In this document: in pieces, positions 35,048 through 43,052 of the stretch | How positions within the stretch are numbered: the first letter of the stretch is position 1 | How the letters are laid out: every line of letters starts with the position of its first letter | DNA from: Hyphomicrobium denitrificans 1NES1 | GTDB lineage: Bacteria; Pseudomonadota; Alphaproteobacteria; Rhizobiales; Hyphomicrobiaceae | Direction: 5' to 3' | DNA length: 64,000 nt | NCBI RefSeq assembly: GCF_000230975.2 | Contig: NC_021172.1 | Location: forward strand, 1,922,001 to 1,986,000 | Notes under the pieces: model-generated | Database searches by the model: none | Told to the model about the DNA's origin: nothing | What the model saw: only the letters and a program-made list of their open reading frames with translations | Program-made: the position numbers and the translations under genes

Positions 35048-35641
35048 TCAGCAACACTTCCGCACTGCCTTCCGAAGCTCAGGAATTACGTCAGCTTCAA
35101 ACCACGGATTTTTACGCATCCAGATCGTGCTGCGCCAGCTTGGATGCGGCAATGGAAAGACATGCGGCCCATGCGTCGAAAACGCCTTGACGGTTTCGGT
35201 GACGGAAGACTTTCCACCCAAATCCAAATAGTACCGATGCGCGTATTGACCGACCAGAAGCGTAAGCCGAACGTCAGGAAGATGCCTCAACAGGCGTTCA
35301 TGCCAAAAGGGGGCACACTCTGGCCTCGGCGGATTATCGCCACCCGATTTTCCGACGCCAGGATAACAAAATCCCATTGGAAGCAAAGCAACCTTCGTTG
35401 CATCGAAAAAAGTTTCGCAGTCGATTCCAAGCCAATCACGCAGCCGGTCGCCGCTCGTGTCGTTCCATGGCACACCGGTCAGATGGACTTTCCTCCCCGG
35501 TGCCTGACCGACGATCAAAAGTCGTGCCGTGCTTCCGAGTTGCACGACGGGCCGGGGGCCGAGCGGCAACTGCGCCTCGCAAATCCGGCAAGCATGCACG
35601 TCGCGCAAAGCTTTTGCCAAGGATCCGGAATTTCTCTGCAT
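35048..35641 (-). CDS. Uracil-DNA glycosylase family protein
   Basis: 197 residues. LLIVGQAPGRKVHLTGVPWNDTSGDRLRDWLG is the motif I region of the uracil-DNA glycosylase fold, and LPHPSWRSTIWMRKNPW the motif II loop. It belongs to the uncharacterised YqiG-like group; the first third holds CRICEAQLPLGPRP, but the four cysteines of family 4 enzymes are not all present. Base-excision activity is likely but untested. Confidence 0.82.
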   Translation of the reverse strand: MQRNSGSLAKALRDVHACRICEAQLPLGPRPVVQLGSTARLLIVGQAPGRKVHLTGVPWNDTSGDRLRDWLGIDCETFFDATKVALLPMGFCYPGVGKSGGDNPPRPECAPFWHERLLRHLPDVRLTLLVGQYAHRYYLDLGGKSSVTETVKAFSTHGPHVFPLPHPSWRSTIWMRKNPWFEADVIPELRKAVRKCC

Positions 35642-35785
35642 CAGAAAACTAAGCTTGAACGCTCACAAGTCAAATCGATTGCGATTATATTCCGACAGCT
35701 CCCAGATCTCATAAATCAAAAAAACCGGCCGACCGCCCACAAGCCTCAATCGCGACATTTGAGTTCGCCGACACCGCTGCAATGC

Positions 35786-36016
35786 TCACGCATCTTCTAT
35801 CGATACGTATTTCGCCGTGCGATGCAGGAAGGCGTTGAAGCGTCGCCAACCGGCTTGATCCCGGCCACGCAGCGCAGCACAGGCTTTGCCCGCCAAACGG
35901 CAAGCTGTCTCGGCCTGATCTGCCGCCATGAGCGCTTCAAGGCTGGACAACAAAACATCGACCAACGGAGTTGGCGATCCTGTCTGCACATCAGACGTGG
36001 CCGTTTCCGATGTCAC
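35786..36016 (-). CDS. Small hypothetical protein coupled to the MIP18-like gene
   Basis: 76 residues from GTG 36016, which overlaps the stop of the gene upstream (GTGA), so it is probably translated by coupling. Helical: LVDVLLSSLEALMAADQAETACRLAGKACAALRG, then WRRFNAFLHRTAKYVS. No family is recognised. As last gene of the DUF2249 operon it may belong to the same pathway. Confidence 0.6.
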   Translation of the reverse strand: MTSETATSDVQTGSPTPLVDVLLSSLEALMAADQAETACRLAGKACAALRGRDQAGWRRFNAFLHRTAKYVSIEDA

Positions 36017-36342
36017 CAGCCGGCCCCGATACCAAGATGCTCCTTTGCATCGTCGCTCATCATGGACGGCTCCCAAGGCGGATCGTATGTCAACTCGACC
36101 TCCACGGCCTGAATAGACGGCACCGTTTCCGCGGCAGCCCGCGCGCCTTCCACAAGATAGTTGGTCGCCGGACACCCGCGTGTCGTCGTCGTCATCATGA
36201 TGTGGGCAATGCCACTATCTGCGACCGCCACGTCGTAGACCAATCCCAGGTCGACGATATTGTATCCGAGTTCCGGGTCGATCACGGAGTGCAGGACGTC
36301 CTTGACCTGTTCGCCAATATTCTCCGCCGTTTCCATGGTCAT
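36013..36342 (-). CDS. MIP18/DUF59 family iron-sulfur assembly-type protein
   Basis: 109 residues. VKDVLHSVIDPELGYNIVDLGLVYDVAV is the classic DUF59 start, and MMTTTTRGCPATNYLVEGAR contains the reactive Cys-Pro; WEPSMMSDDAKEHLG closes it. Family members (PaaD, SufT, MIP18) help insert Fe-S clusters. It overlaps the DUF2249 gene upstream by 4 nt. In this operon it may mature or repair an Fe-S protein under nitrosative stress (inference). Confidence 0.9.
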   Translation of the reverse strand: MTMETAENIGEQVKDVLHSVIDPELGYNIVDLGLVYDVAVADSGIAHIMMTTTTRGCPATNYLVEGARAAAETVPSIQAVEVELTYDPPWEPSMMSDDAKEHLGIGAGW

Positions 36343-36872
36343 GCGGCGCTCCCGCTATGCTCACCTATGCGCACCAGCACCTTGTAGGTTTTGCCGTCCG
36401 GTTCGAAGCCGCCGCGCCAGCTATGTCCGCGCTTCGCCAACTCGGGAAACAAAAATAGCGGTTCGCGGCAAAGCAAGGCCGACAACACCTCACCGGGCTG
36501 CATGGACTCGGTCGTTGCGAGAATTCGTACCAGTGGTTCAGGCGGATCGAGATCACGGTTGTCGAGATGCGTCATGGGTTCCGGCCATGGGCTGTCGGGG
36601 CCGGCTGCAGCACTGGCCGGGTTTTCATTTTTGGAGGGCGCACCGGAGGGCGAGAACAACACCTCCCATTCTCCACCGTCGAGTTCCTTTGCCTCGTGCG
36701 TGAAGCCCTTCGAGTCAAGCACGTGCAGAAGCGGCGTCGGCTTGAATGTCGCAAAAAGTCGGAGGCCTTGACCCGGCCCCAGCGCATTCACCGCTTCCAT
36801 GATTTTTTCGAAGGGCTCGCCGCCCGCGCGCAAAATCGGCCGAACATCGACATCCACGAACGTTGTCTGCAT
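36339..36872 (-). CDS. Double DUF2249 domain protein
   Basis: 177 residues from ATG 36872, with AAAGGAA upstream. The first DUF2249 unit (about 3-75) has VDVDVRPILRAGGEPFEKIMEAVNALGPGQGLRLFATFKP and the second (about 98-170) HLDNRDLDPPEPLVRILATTESMQPGEVLSALL. DUF2249 proteins cluster with nitrite and NO reductase genes and hemerythrins; the biochemical role is unknown. It lies 19 bp after the membrane protein gene. Confidence 0.85.
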   Translation of the reverse strand: MQTTFVDVDVRPILRAGGEPFEKIMEAVNALGPGQGLRLFATFKPTPLLHVLDSKGFTHEAKELDGGEWEVLFSPSGAPSKNENPASAAAGPDSPWPEPMTHLDNRDLDPPEPLVRILATTESMQPGEVLSALLCREPLFLFPELAKRGHSWRGGFEPDGKTYKVLVRIGEHSGSAA

Positions 36873-36891
36873 GATCGCTTTCCTTTCAGGC

Positions 36892-38274
36892 TTATGGGGC
36901 ACGTGAGAACAGAAGTCTTGGTTTGCGAACGCCATCCGGCAAACGCAGAGCCGCCTTGACGTCGACCAGTCTGCGAGACATCACGAGCTGAACGACAATT
37001 CCGATTGTCGCGATAAGCATCGCGGCAGCAGCTCCGCGGAATGCCATGGGAGCTTCGAGAAACAGAGCCGCTGTCGCTGCCCAAACTGCAAAAAAGTAAA
37101 GTACGAACCACTTGATGGCGCGATTTTCAGTCACGAGATCCTGCACGCGCGGCGTCGGCGCTTTGCCGATGATAGGTCCATAACATTCAAGCCACGTCAG
37201 AAACGGTATGATCTTGTAAAGCTTGGAAAGACCCAGACCCGTTAGCCATCCGAAAGCGACAAGGAATACGACAGCGGCGACGTGGTGTTCAAATTTACCG
37301 GCGCCGAGAAGTACGATGATCAACGTCGTGGCCATCGCAAGGTTCACAAGCGCCAAGCCCGCCATCCGGCTGTTCAGCTCGATCTTGCGCCGCTTGCGCG
37401 CGCGATAGAGGAAAAGAACATCTCGCCCGTAAAGAACGACAGCGAGAAGCCCCAACAATCCAGCCGCGCCCAGGACGGCGGCGAGGTTGCCACCGGCAAA
37501 GATCGCCACCACTCCCCCGACAACGGCAACCGCCAATGCTACGGCTCCGGAATAAAGGGCACCGCGAGCCGTTGGTCCGTCAAGATCGGGAGCCAGCATG
37601 AACATGGCCAGGAGGCGATAGCTCACGCCTATTGCCGTGCACGTTAGCCACCCTCCAAGCCCTGCTGCGATGTGAATGGGCAGACCCAAGGACGCAATAT
37701 TGAGCAGAGTACCGTTGCTGGTTCCGCCGAGCACTAGAGCAAATGTGGCGCCGAGCGACACGGTCGCCGCAGCACTGAAAAGCCCAACGACAACGAAACG
37801 CGCGGGAAGCGGCAAAGGACGCGCGGCCCACAGCGTACGTCCAAGGTTCCACAAGACGAGTGCGAAGCCCAGCGAGAGCAACGCTGCGGCCACCGGAAAA
37901 TAGGAAAATTCAAGATCGATCTCTCCTCCTAGTTTCAGGAAGCCGAGAAGCAGAACGATGAGACCGGCGACAAGACATCCTAAAGTCGGCAACGGCAGTG
38001 AACTATCGTGAAGCGGGCTGGCCACGAGAACCGGTACGAATTGGAAAAGAGCCCCACACATCAGAAGGCTCAACCAGCCGATTGAAATGATATGGACCAG
38101 GGCGAGCGTTTCAGGCGCGCCTGCCGCCACCGCTGGATAGCCGAAGCCCGCCGCCATAAGGCACTCAGCCACAAGCAGCGCGACTAATGCCACGGCAAAA
38201 TATGTCATTGTCCAGCGGGAAAGCGCGACCCCAACCATCGCCAAATCCCTTCGCATGATCGGCGCCGACACCAT
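36892..38274 (-). CDS. Polytopic membrane protein of a nitric-oxide-type cluster
   Basis: 460 residues, about 12 membrane helices. Histidines sit inside helices: ALVHIISIGWLSLLMCG, LPIHIAAGLGGWLTC and FEHHVAAVVFL, reminiscent of haem ligands in cytochrome oxidase subunit I relatives and of the NnrS group. Company with DUF2249 and DUF59 genes and the NsrR-like operator upstream suggests a role in NO handling or haem-copper metabolism. Start may be Met7. I cannot name the family with certainty. Confidence 0.72.
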   Translation of the reverse strand: MVSAPIMRRDLAMVGVALSRWTMTYFAVALVALLVAECLMAAGFGYPAVAAGAPETLALVHIISIGWLSLLMCGALFQFVPVLVASPLHDSSLPLPTLGCLVAGLIVLLLGFLKLGGEIDLEFSYFPVAAALLSLGFALVLWNLGRTLWAARPLPLPARFVVVGLFSAAATVSLGATFALVLGGTSNGTLLNIASLGLPIHIAAGLGGWLTCTAIGVSYRLLAMFMLAPDLDGPTARGALYSGAVALAVAVVGGVVAIFAGGNLAAVLGAAGLLGLLAVVLYGRDVLFLYRARKRRKIELNSRMAGLALVNLAMATTLIIVLLGAGKFEHHVAAVVFLVAFGWLTGLGLSKLYKIIPFLTWLECYGPIIGKAPTPRVQDLVTENRAIKWFVLYFFAVWAATAALFLEAPMAFRGAAAAMLIATIGIVVQLVMSRRLVDVKAALRLPDGVRKPRLLFSRAP

Positions 38275-38304
38275 GGTCGACGCCGAAGAACTTCTATTTT
38301 TGCG

Positions 38305-38565
38305 TCACACCGCCTTCGAAATTCTGCCAATCTCGACGCGCCACACCGAAGGTCCCTTTTCGACATACGTCCAAGAGAACTGCTTCGGATGCTCGGCCTC
38401 GAGTTGATAATAAAGGGGCTTGGGATCGTGATCATTGACCAGTACGAACGAGGCGCCTGGGGCCAATGCGTCAACGAGCTGGAAGATTTTCTCATGTCGT
38501 TTGATCGGAATCAGTTGACGTACATCAATCTCGTTTTGAGTTGAGCTAGCGGTTTGCTCAGACAT
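38305..38565 (-). CDS. Single DUF2249 domain protein, first gene of operon
   Basis: 86 residues from ATG 38565, behind AGAGGAG. The domain reads EIDVRQLIPIKRHEKIFQLVDALAPGASFVLVNDHDPKPLYYQLEAEHPKQFSWTYVEKGPSVWRVEIGR, one full DUF2249 unit with the conserved HDPKPL motif. It lies 30 bp before the membrane protein gene and about 100 bp after the palindrome at 38663, so it heads the operon. Confidence 0.9.
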   Translation of the reverse strand: MSEQTASSTQNEIDVRQLIPIKRHEKIFQLVDALAPGASFVLVNDHDPKPLYYQLEAEHPKQFSWTYVEKGPSVWRVEIGRISKAV

Positions 38566-38662
38566 GTCCCACTCCTCTTCTTGGCGGGGTTTAATCACGA
38601 CCGCGCCGGCCTTTATGCCGAGTCTCGCCGTCGTGCGTGATGCAGGTTTGAAGTGTGTCTTT

Positions 38663-38687
38663 AAACATGCATTGTCAATGCATGTTT
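38663..38687. promoter_or_regulatory. NsrR-like operator upstream of the DUF2249 operon
   Basis: Perfect inverted repeat with 12-bp arms AAACATGCATTG and CAATGCATGTTT around a central T. The inner part matches the 11-1-11 layout of NsrR sites (AAGATGCATTT half in enterobacteria), differing at few positions. On the minus strand the centre contains TTGACA (38678-38673), a perfect -35 hexamer, so bound repressor would block the promoter of the operon starting at 38565. Confidence 0.65.
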
Positions 38688-38951
38688 ACGTGAACACGGG
38701 CGCGACACTTCGATCTCATGATCAGCGACGGGCTGATCGGAGACCGGAGGATGCAGCAAAGACGCTGTCCGAGGGCGATACGGCGGGTGACATTTAATTG
38801 GTGGGGCTATGAGGCACTGGAGCCTCCAACCCCGCTGATCAGAAGGCGAACTGAGTATTCAAGCGCAAGGAGGGTTTGAACCTGCGTCCCCGTGAAAAAT
38901 CGGGCACTTTAGCATCTTCCATGTTTGTGAGTGTGAAACGCTTAGAAACAT

Positions 38952-39028
38952 TGGCGATCCCGGCAGGATTCGAACCTGCGACCCTCTGCTTAGAAGGCAG
39001 ATGCTCTATCCAACTGAGCTACGGGATC
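38952..39028 (-). tRNA. tRNA-Arg (anticodon UCU)
   Basis: Cloverleaf on the minus strand: acceptor GATCCCG/CGGGATC, D stem GCTC/GAGC, anticodon stem TCTGC/GCAGA with loop CTTCTAA giving anticodon TCT, T stem GCAGG/CCTGC, discriminator G, encoded CCA. Reads AGA. Confidence 0.96.
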
Positions 39029-39255
39029 ATCGTTGGTGCAGTGCCACACAAACTCTACCTTAACAGACGAACTAGCGACGCGACGCAGCATAAGGTCCGA
39101 AAAACCGATAATCGCCGCATCGCCCGAGCGCAAGCCATTGCCGGCATCAATCGTTTTGGCCGACGGGCTGGCGAATCTGTTGATTGTGTCGCAGCCCGTG
39201 TGCAAGAACAGCCCCAAAAAGTTATCGTCGACAACGTATACGTGGGGGAGGGCAA

Positions 39256-40896
39256 ATGGCAGCTGTTGCTTCCGAGGAAACATCAGGGCTCCTAGACCGC
39301 GAGCGTATCGTCGCGCGCGCAGGCTTCAACCGGTGGCTTGTTCCGCCTGCCGCGCTTGCAATCCATCTCTGCATCGGCATGAGCTACGGGCTCAGCGTCT
39401 TTTGGCTGCCGCTTGCGCAAGCACTCGGTATTTCGAAGCCCACGACATGTCCCGACATGTCGCTGATGCAGGAACTCTTCACAACGTCGTGCGACTGGCG
39501 GGTTAGCAGTCTGCTCGTGACGTTCGAGCTCGGAATTGTCTTTCTTGGACTGGCCGCTGCGGTGTTCGGCGGCTGGCTTGAGCGCGCTGGCCCACGCCGC
39601 GCAGGCGTCTCCGCGGCACTCTGCTGGGGTGGCGGTTTTCTGATCTCAGCGCTGGCCATCTACATCCACCAGCTCTGGTTGTTCTGGCTGGGGCTCGGCG
39701 TGATCGGCGGCGTTGGTCTCGGGCTCGGCTATATCTCGCCCGTATCGACGTTGATCAAGTGGTTCCCGGATCGCCGCGGCATGGCGACGGGAATGGCGAT
39801 CATGGGTTTCGGCGGCGGCGCGATGATCGGCTCGCCACTGGCCATTCTGTTGATGAACCATTTCAAGAGCGACCAGTCGGTCGGCGTCGCAGAAGCGATG
39901 GCCGTCATGGGCTGCATCTATCTCGTCTTCATGCTTTGCGGCGCGTTCGGATATCGCGTGCCACCCGACGGCTGGAAGCCTGACGGGTGGGCGCCGCCAG
40001 CCGATCGCGCGCATGCCTTGATCACCAATGGCCACGTGCATCTCAACGACGCGCATAAGACTCTGCAATTCTGGCTGATCTGGATTGCGTTGTGGATGAA
40101 CGTTTCGGCAGGCATCGGCGTGCTGTCGATGGCTTCGCCGATGCTCCAGGAAATATTCGGCGGCTCGCTGATCGGTCACGATGGTCTGAGGTTCGGAGAC
40201 CTCAATGCCGCGCAGCATGCTGCTATCGCCGGCATCGCGGGCGGCTTCGTCAGCCTTCTTTCGCTCTTCAACAGCGGCGGACGCTTCGTCTGGGCCTCGC
40301 TATCCGATTCCCTCGGGCGCAAAGTCACCTATTTCTGCTTTTTCATACTCGGCATGATCCTCTATGTGCTGGCTCCGACATTTGCGCACATGGGGTCGGT
40401 TGCACTTTTCGCTGGCGCTCTCTGCATCATCATCAGCATGTACGGTGGCGGCTTCTCGACGCTGCCTGCATATCTGGCCGACATCTTCGGCACACAATTC
40501 GTGGGTGCCATCCATGGCCGTATGCTGACCGCATGGTCGGCTGCCGGCATCCTCGGCCCGCTCGTAATCGGCTACATTCGCGATACTCAAATTGCAGCCG
40601 GCGTTCCGCGCGCCGATGTTTACGATTACACGCTCTACATCCTGACCGGTTTTCTGCTCATCGGCCTTATTGCCAACGCGCTCGTGCGTCCGGTGCATGA
40701 AAAACGGATGATGACGGACGAGCAGATTGCCGCGCTGCAGACGAAGGCTTCGACCGCGACCTTGCCGGACGGCTCACACGGCATAGGTTTCGGCGGCTTC
40801 AGCTTCGCCGTCCTGATCGCATGGCTCGCGGTCGGGATCCCATTCCTGTGGGGCGTCTGGAATACGCTTGTGAAGGCCGTGGCGCTGTTCGGTTAA
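39256..40896 (+). CDS. OFA-family MFS transporter (oxalate/formate antiporter type)
   Basis: 546 residues from ATG 39256, 5 nt after GGGGGAGGG. Twelve membrane helices of the major facilitator superfamily; the first has GFNRWLVPPAALAIHLCIGMSYGLSVFWLPL, typical of the oxalate/formate antiporter group, and PVSTLIKWFPDRRGMATGMAIMGFGGGAMIGSP is the family loop. A central insert (residues 240-275) and a C-terminal extension are longer than in OxlT. Substrate is likely a small monocarboxylate or dicarboxylate, which suits a C1 metabolism, but is unproven. Confidence 0.88.
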   Translation: MAAVASEETSGLLDRERIVARAGFNRWLVPPAALAIHLCIGMSYGLSVFWLPLAQALGISKPTTCPDMSLMQELFTTSCDWRVSSLLVTFELGIVFLGLAAAVFGGWLERAGPRRAGVSAALCWGGGFLISALAIYIHQLWLFWLGLGVIGGVGLGLGYISPVSTLIKWFPDRRGMATGMAIMGFGGGAMIGSPLAILLMNHFKSDQSVGVAEAMAVMGCIYLVFMLCGAFGYRVPPDGWKPDGWAPPADRAHALITNGHVHLNDAHKTLQFWLIWIALWMNVSAGIGVLSMASPMLQEIFGGSLIGHDGLRFGDLNAAQHAAIAGIAGGFVSLLSLFNSGGRFVWASLSDSLGRKVTYFCFFILGMILYVLAPTFAHMGSVALFAGALCIIISMYGGGFSTLPAYLADIFGTQFVGAIHGRMLTAWSAAGILGPLVIGYIRDTQIAAGVPRADVYDYTLYILTGFLLIGLIANALVRPVHEKRMMTDEQIAALQTKASTATLPDGSHGIGFGGFSFAVLIAWLAVGIPFLWGVWNTLVKAVALFG

Positions 40897-40909
40897 ATTT
40901 CGCAAGCCG

Positions 40910-40936
40910 GGGCGGCTCCGCTCTGCGGAGTCGCCC
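40910..40936. terminator. Bidirectional hairpin between convergent genes
   Basis: 12-bp stem GGGCGGCTCCGC / GCGGAGTCGCCC with a 3-nt loop and one G-U pair. No T run follows, but its place between the OFA gene and the complex I gene, which converge, fits a shared terminator. Confidence 0.55.
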
Positions 40937-40946
40937 AACTATAAAT

Positions 40947-41252
40947 CTAATGCGTCCAGTTGGTGGTGCGGCCGAACCGGAAATTGTCGGAATAGGATTT
41001 GCGGATCGGCTTCCTGAGCTTCGGCTCGGCAAGCGAGTAGCTAAGCCCTTCGCGCGTGGCGTAGGCGATCGCCTCTTCCTTCGTATCGAACTCGAGCCGC
41101 ACCTGCGATTGCGTATCTCGGGTGCTCGTCCACCCCATCAACGGGTCGGGCGCACGCGGACTTGCCGGCGCAAACTCCAGGACCCATTCTTTCGTGCGGG
41201 CTTCGCCGGACTGCATCGCTGTCCTGGCTGGTTTATAGATGCGCGCGGTCAT
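40947..41252 (-). CDS. Complex I accessory subunit, NDUFS4/18 kDa-like
   Basis: 101 residues. This is the alphaproteobacterial homologue of the mitochondrial complex I AQDQ/NDUFS4 subunit: [25 protein letters not shown], then [34 protein letters not shown] and [16 protein letters not shown] at the end, all diagnostic. It binds the peripheral arm of NADH dehydrogenase. The gene is unlinked to nuo genes here, as usual. Confidence 0.95.
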   Translation of the reverse strand: MTARIYKPARTAMQSGEARTKEWVLEFAPASPRAPDPLMGWTSTRDTQSQVRLEFDTKEEAIAYATREGLSYSLAEPKLRKPIRKSYSDNFRFGRTTNWTH

Positions 41253-41280
41253 CGGCAGTCCTCAGACGACTTTCTTGAAC

Positions 41281-41326
41281 ATTGGTCGGGCCGACATGAT
41301 TCAACCACACGGCCCTCTGCCCCCAA
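41281..41326 (-). repeat. Degenerate 3'-half copy of tRNA-Pro (attachment-site remnant)
   Basis: 46 bases match the 3' half of tRNA-Pro at 45532-45608 (plus one flanking base) at about 40 positions without gaps, from the anticodon loop to the CCA end, in the same orientation. Mismatches break the T arm, so it is not a functional tRNA. The copy is what a tRNA-targeted integration leaves at the far end of the inserted DNA. Confidence 0.75.
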
Positions 41327-41675
41327 ATAAGCTGTAACCTAGGTCAAAGGCAAGAGACGACGGGGAAAGCGATATACAGCGCTTCCTCATTGCGGCTTGC
41401 TTTTTCCCATGTAATCCGCCCCGCCATCACTCGCGCGGCCACCAACGGAGCCATTCGTCCGCGACCTTGAGTTATCGCCATACTGGGTTCCCTCTCAAAC
41501 CGTCTGCCGGGTTCTATTTGGGTGCTTTGTGCCTCCTTCCTAAGACCCACATTACTGAGCTGCTTATCCACAGCGCGCCACTTCCCAGCAACTGTCTCGA
41601 TCGGACGAAGCCGCTATACTTGGCCAAGGATCGGTATTTCCGAATGCTATTTAATATTTTTCGGAGGCGCTCGAA
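41327..41675. other. Left end of the islet, no supported gene
   Basis: About 350 bp between the tRNA remnant and the Mur-ligase gene. One leftward frame (41571-41344) ends in NEEALYIAFPVVS but lacks a ribosome site and resembles nothing known; it may be a fossil of a lost islet gene. The last 60 bases are A/T-rich and carry the CGGAGG ribosome site of the next gene. Confidence 0.4.
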
Positions 41676-43007
41676 GTGCTTCGGGAAATCAGTCAATTGT
41701 CACGCAAATACGAAACATTTGAGCATTACATGAAGCTCAAAACGCGGGAAACGTGCGCTAAAATCAAACGCAAAAGAACGTCGGGGACCATCATCGCCGT
41801 CACTGGCAGCAGCGTTAAGACGACAACCGTTGCTTTACTTTCACATATCCTGGCGGGCGACGCGAAAGTCTCATCGCAATTTCTATGCAACGGATACTCG
41901 CATGCCATCGATTCATTGCTGAACTTGCGTTCCGATACCCGCTACGCCGTGATCGAGCAAGGCACGAAAGAAATCGGTCAAATACCGCGGGCAGCGAAAC
42001 TCATAAAGCCCGATGTCGCCGTGATCACCCTCGTCGCCATTGAACACTACAGGGCATTTCGAACCATTGAAGCGGTGGCACAGGAGAAAGCGGCGTTGGT
42101 CGAGGCAGTTCCCGACGATGGGCTCGTCGTCCTGAACTTCGACAATCCGCACGTTCGGGCTATGGCGGATTTGACGCGGGCGCGTTCGATCACCTTTGGA
42201 ACCATGGGCGGAGACTATATTGCAAGAGAAGTCGGTACAGGCACAGATGGCTTTCTGTTCCTTACGCTAACCGGCGGCGGCCAAAGTATTCACCTAAAAA
42301 CTCAGCTCCTTGGCGCCCACAATTGGCTCACTGTCGCAGCGGCAGCCACCACAGCTTTGGAACTCGGCGTTCCCTCAGAAACCGTTCGTGTGCGGATCGA
42401 ATCATTCGAGCCGATTGTAGAACGCATGAGCCTGCACGTTGTGCCGGACGGCTCGAGAATAATTCTTGATACTGTCAAGGCACCCTATCACAGCATCCTT
42501 CTCCCGTTGGAGGCGCTGAAGACCCTCGCTGCGCCCAAGAAGCGATTCATCATGGAGCAGATAAGCGATTACGCAGGCAACGCCACGAAAAAATATAAGG
42601 ATACCTACGCTGCCGCCGCCAAAATCGCAGACGAGGTCTGCTTTGTGGGACCATGGGTGCATAAGGCGCGCGCACCGGCGGCAGACATTGAAAGCGGAAA
42701 GTTCCGCGCATTCGCTAACGTCGAAGCTCTCGCCGCCTATTTGAGAGAAACAGCTCTCAAAGATGAAGTCATCCTCGTGAAGTCTGCAGGGAATTTGCAC
42801 CTAGAACGCCTGCTCCTTGACAGGATCGCTAAAGTTCGTTGTTGGCCCAACGAGTGCGGCCACAGGGGTTCATGTCAACAGTGCGGCCTTTATGAGCGCG
42901 CCTTCCACGAACATAACGGCCAGCGGCGATACCGCAGGAAACTACGACGATCGAACAAAATTAAATCTTGGCTTAGCGCGTTCTCCCAATCGGTTGGAAA
43001 TTTCTAA
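41676..43007 (+). CDS. Mur ligase-family protein (MurF-like) with C-terminal Cys cluster
   Basis: 443 residues from GTG 41676, 8 nt after CGGAGG. The central ATPase domain shows the Mur plan: TIIAVTGSSVKTTTVALLSHIL (P-loop, residues 44-50), YAVIEQGTKEIGQIPRAA (as in MurF EMGTNHPGEI), AVITLVAIEHYRAF...VAQEKAAL and LLGAHNWLTVAAAATTAL, then a C-terminal domain with RIILDTVKAPYHSILLPLEAL. The glycine before the P-loop lysine is Val47, which is unusual. The end has Cys389, 394, 400 and 403, possibly a metal site. It probably joins an amino acid or amine to a carboxylate; substrate unknown. Confidence 0.8.
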   Translation: MLREISQLSRKYETFEHYMKLKTRETCAKIKRKRTSGTIIAVTGSSVKTTTVALLSHILAGDAKVSSQFLCNGYSHAIDSLLNLRSDTRYAVIEQGTKEIGQIPRAAKLIKPDVAVITLVAIEHYRAFRTIEAVAQEKAALVEAVPDDGLVVLNFDNPHVRAMADLTRARSITFGTMGGDYIAREVGTGTDGFLFLTLTGGGQSIHLKTQLLGAHNWLTVAAAATTALELGVPSETVRVRIESFEPIVERMSLHVVPDGSRIILDTVKAPYHSILLPLEALKTLAAPKKRFIMEQISDYAGNATKKYKDTYAAAAKIADEVCFVGPWVHKARAPAADIESGKFRAFANVEALAAYLRETALKDEVILVKSAGNLHLERLLLDRIAKVRCWPNECGHRGSCQQCGLYERAFHEHNGQRRYRRKLRRSNKIKSWLSAFSQSVGNF

Positions 43008-43052
43008 GCCGCCAGAAGTCGGAATTTACCGGTCCGTTTTATCGCCGCAATC

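Noticed and set aside
35144..36112. Rightward frame of 322 codons
   Set aside because: Antisense to the glycosylase-family, small coupled and DUF59 genes, which carry clear motifs.
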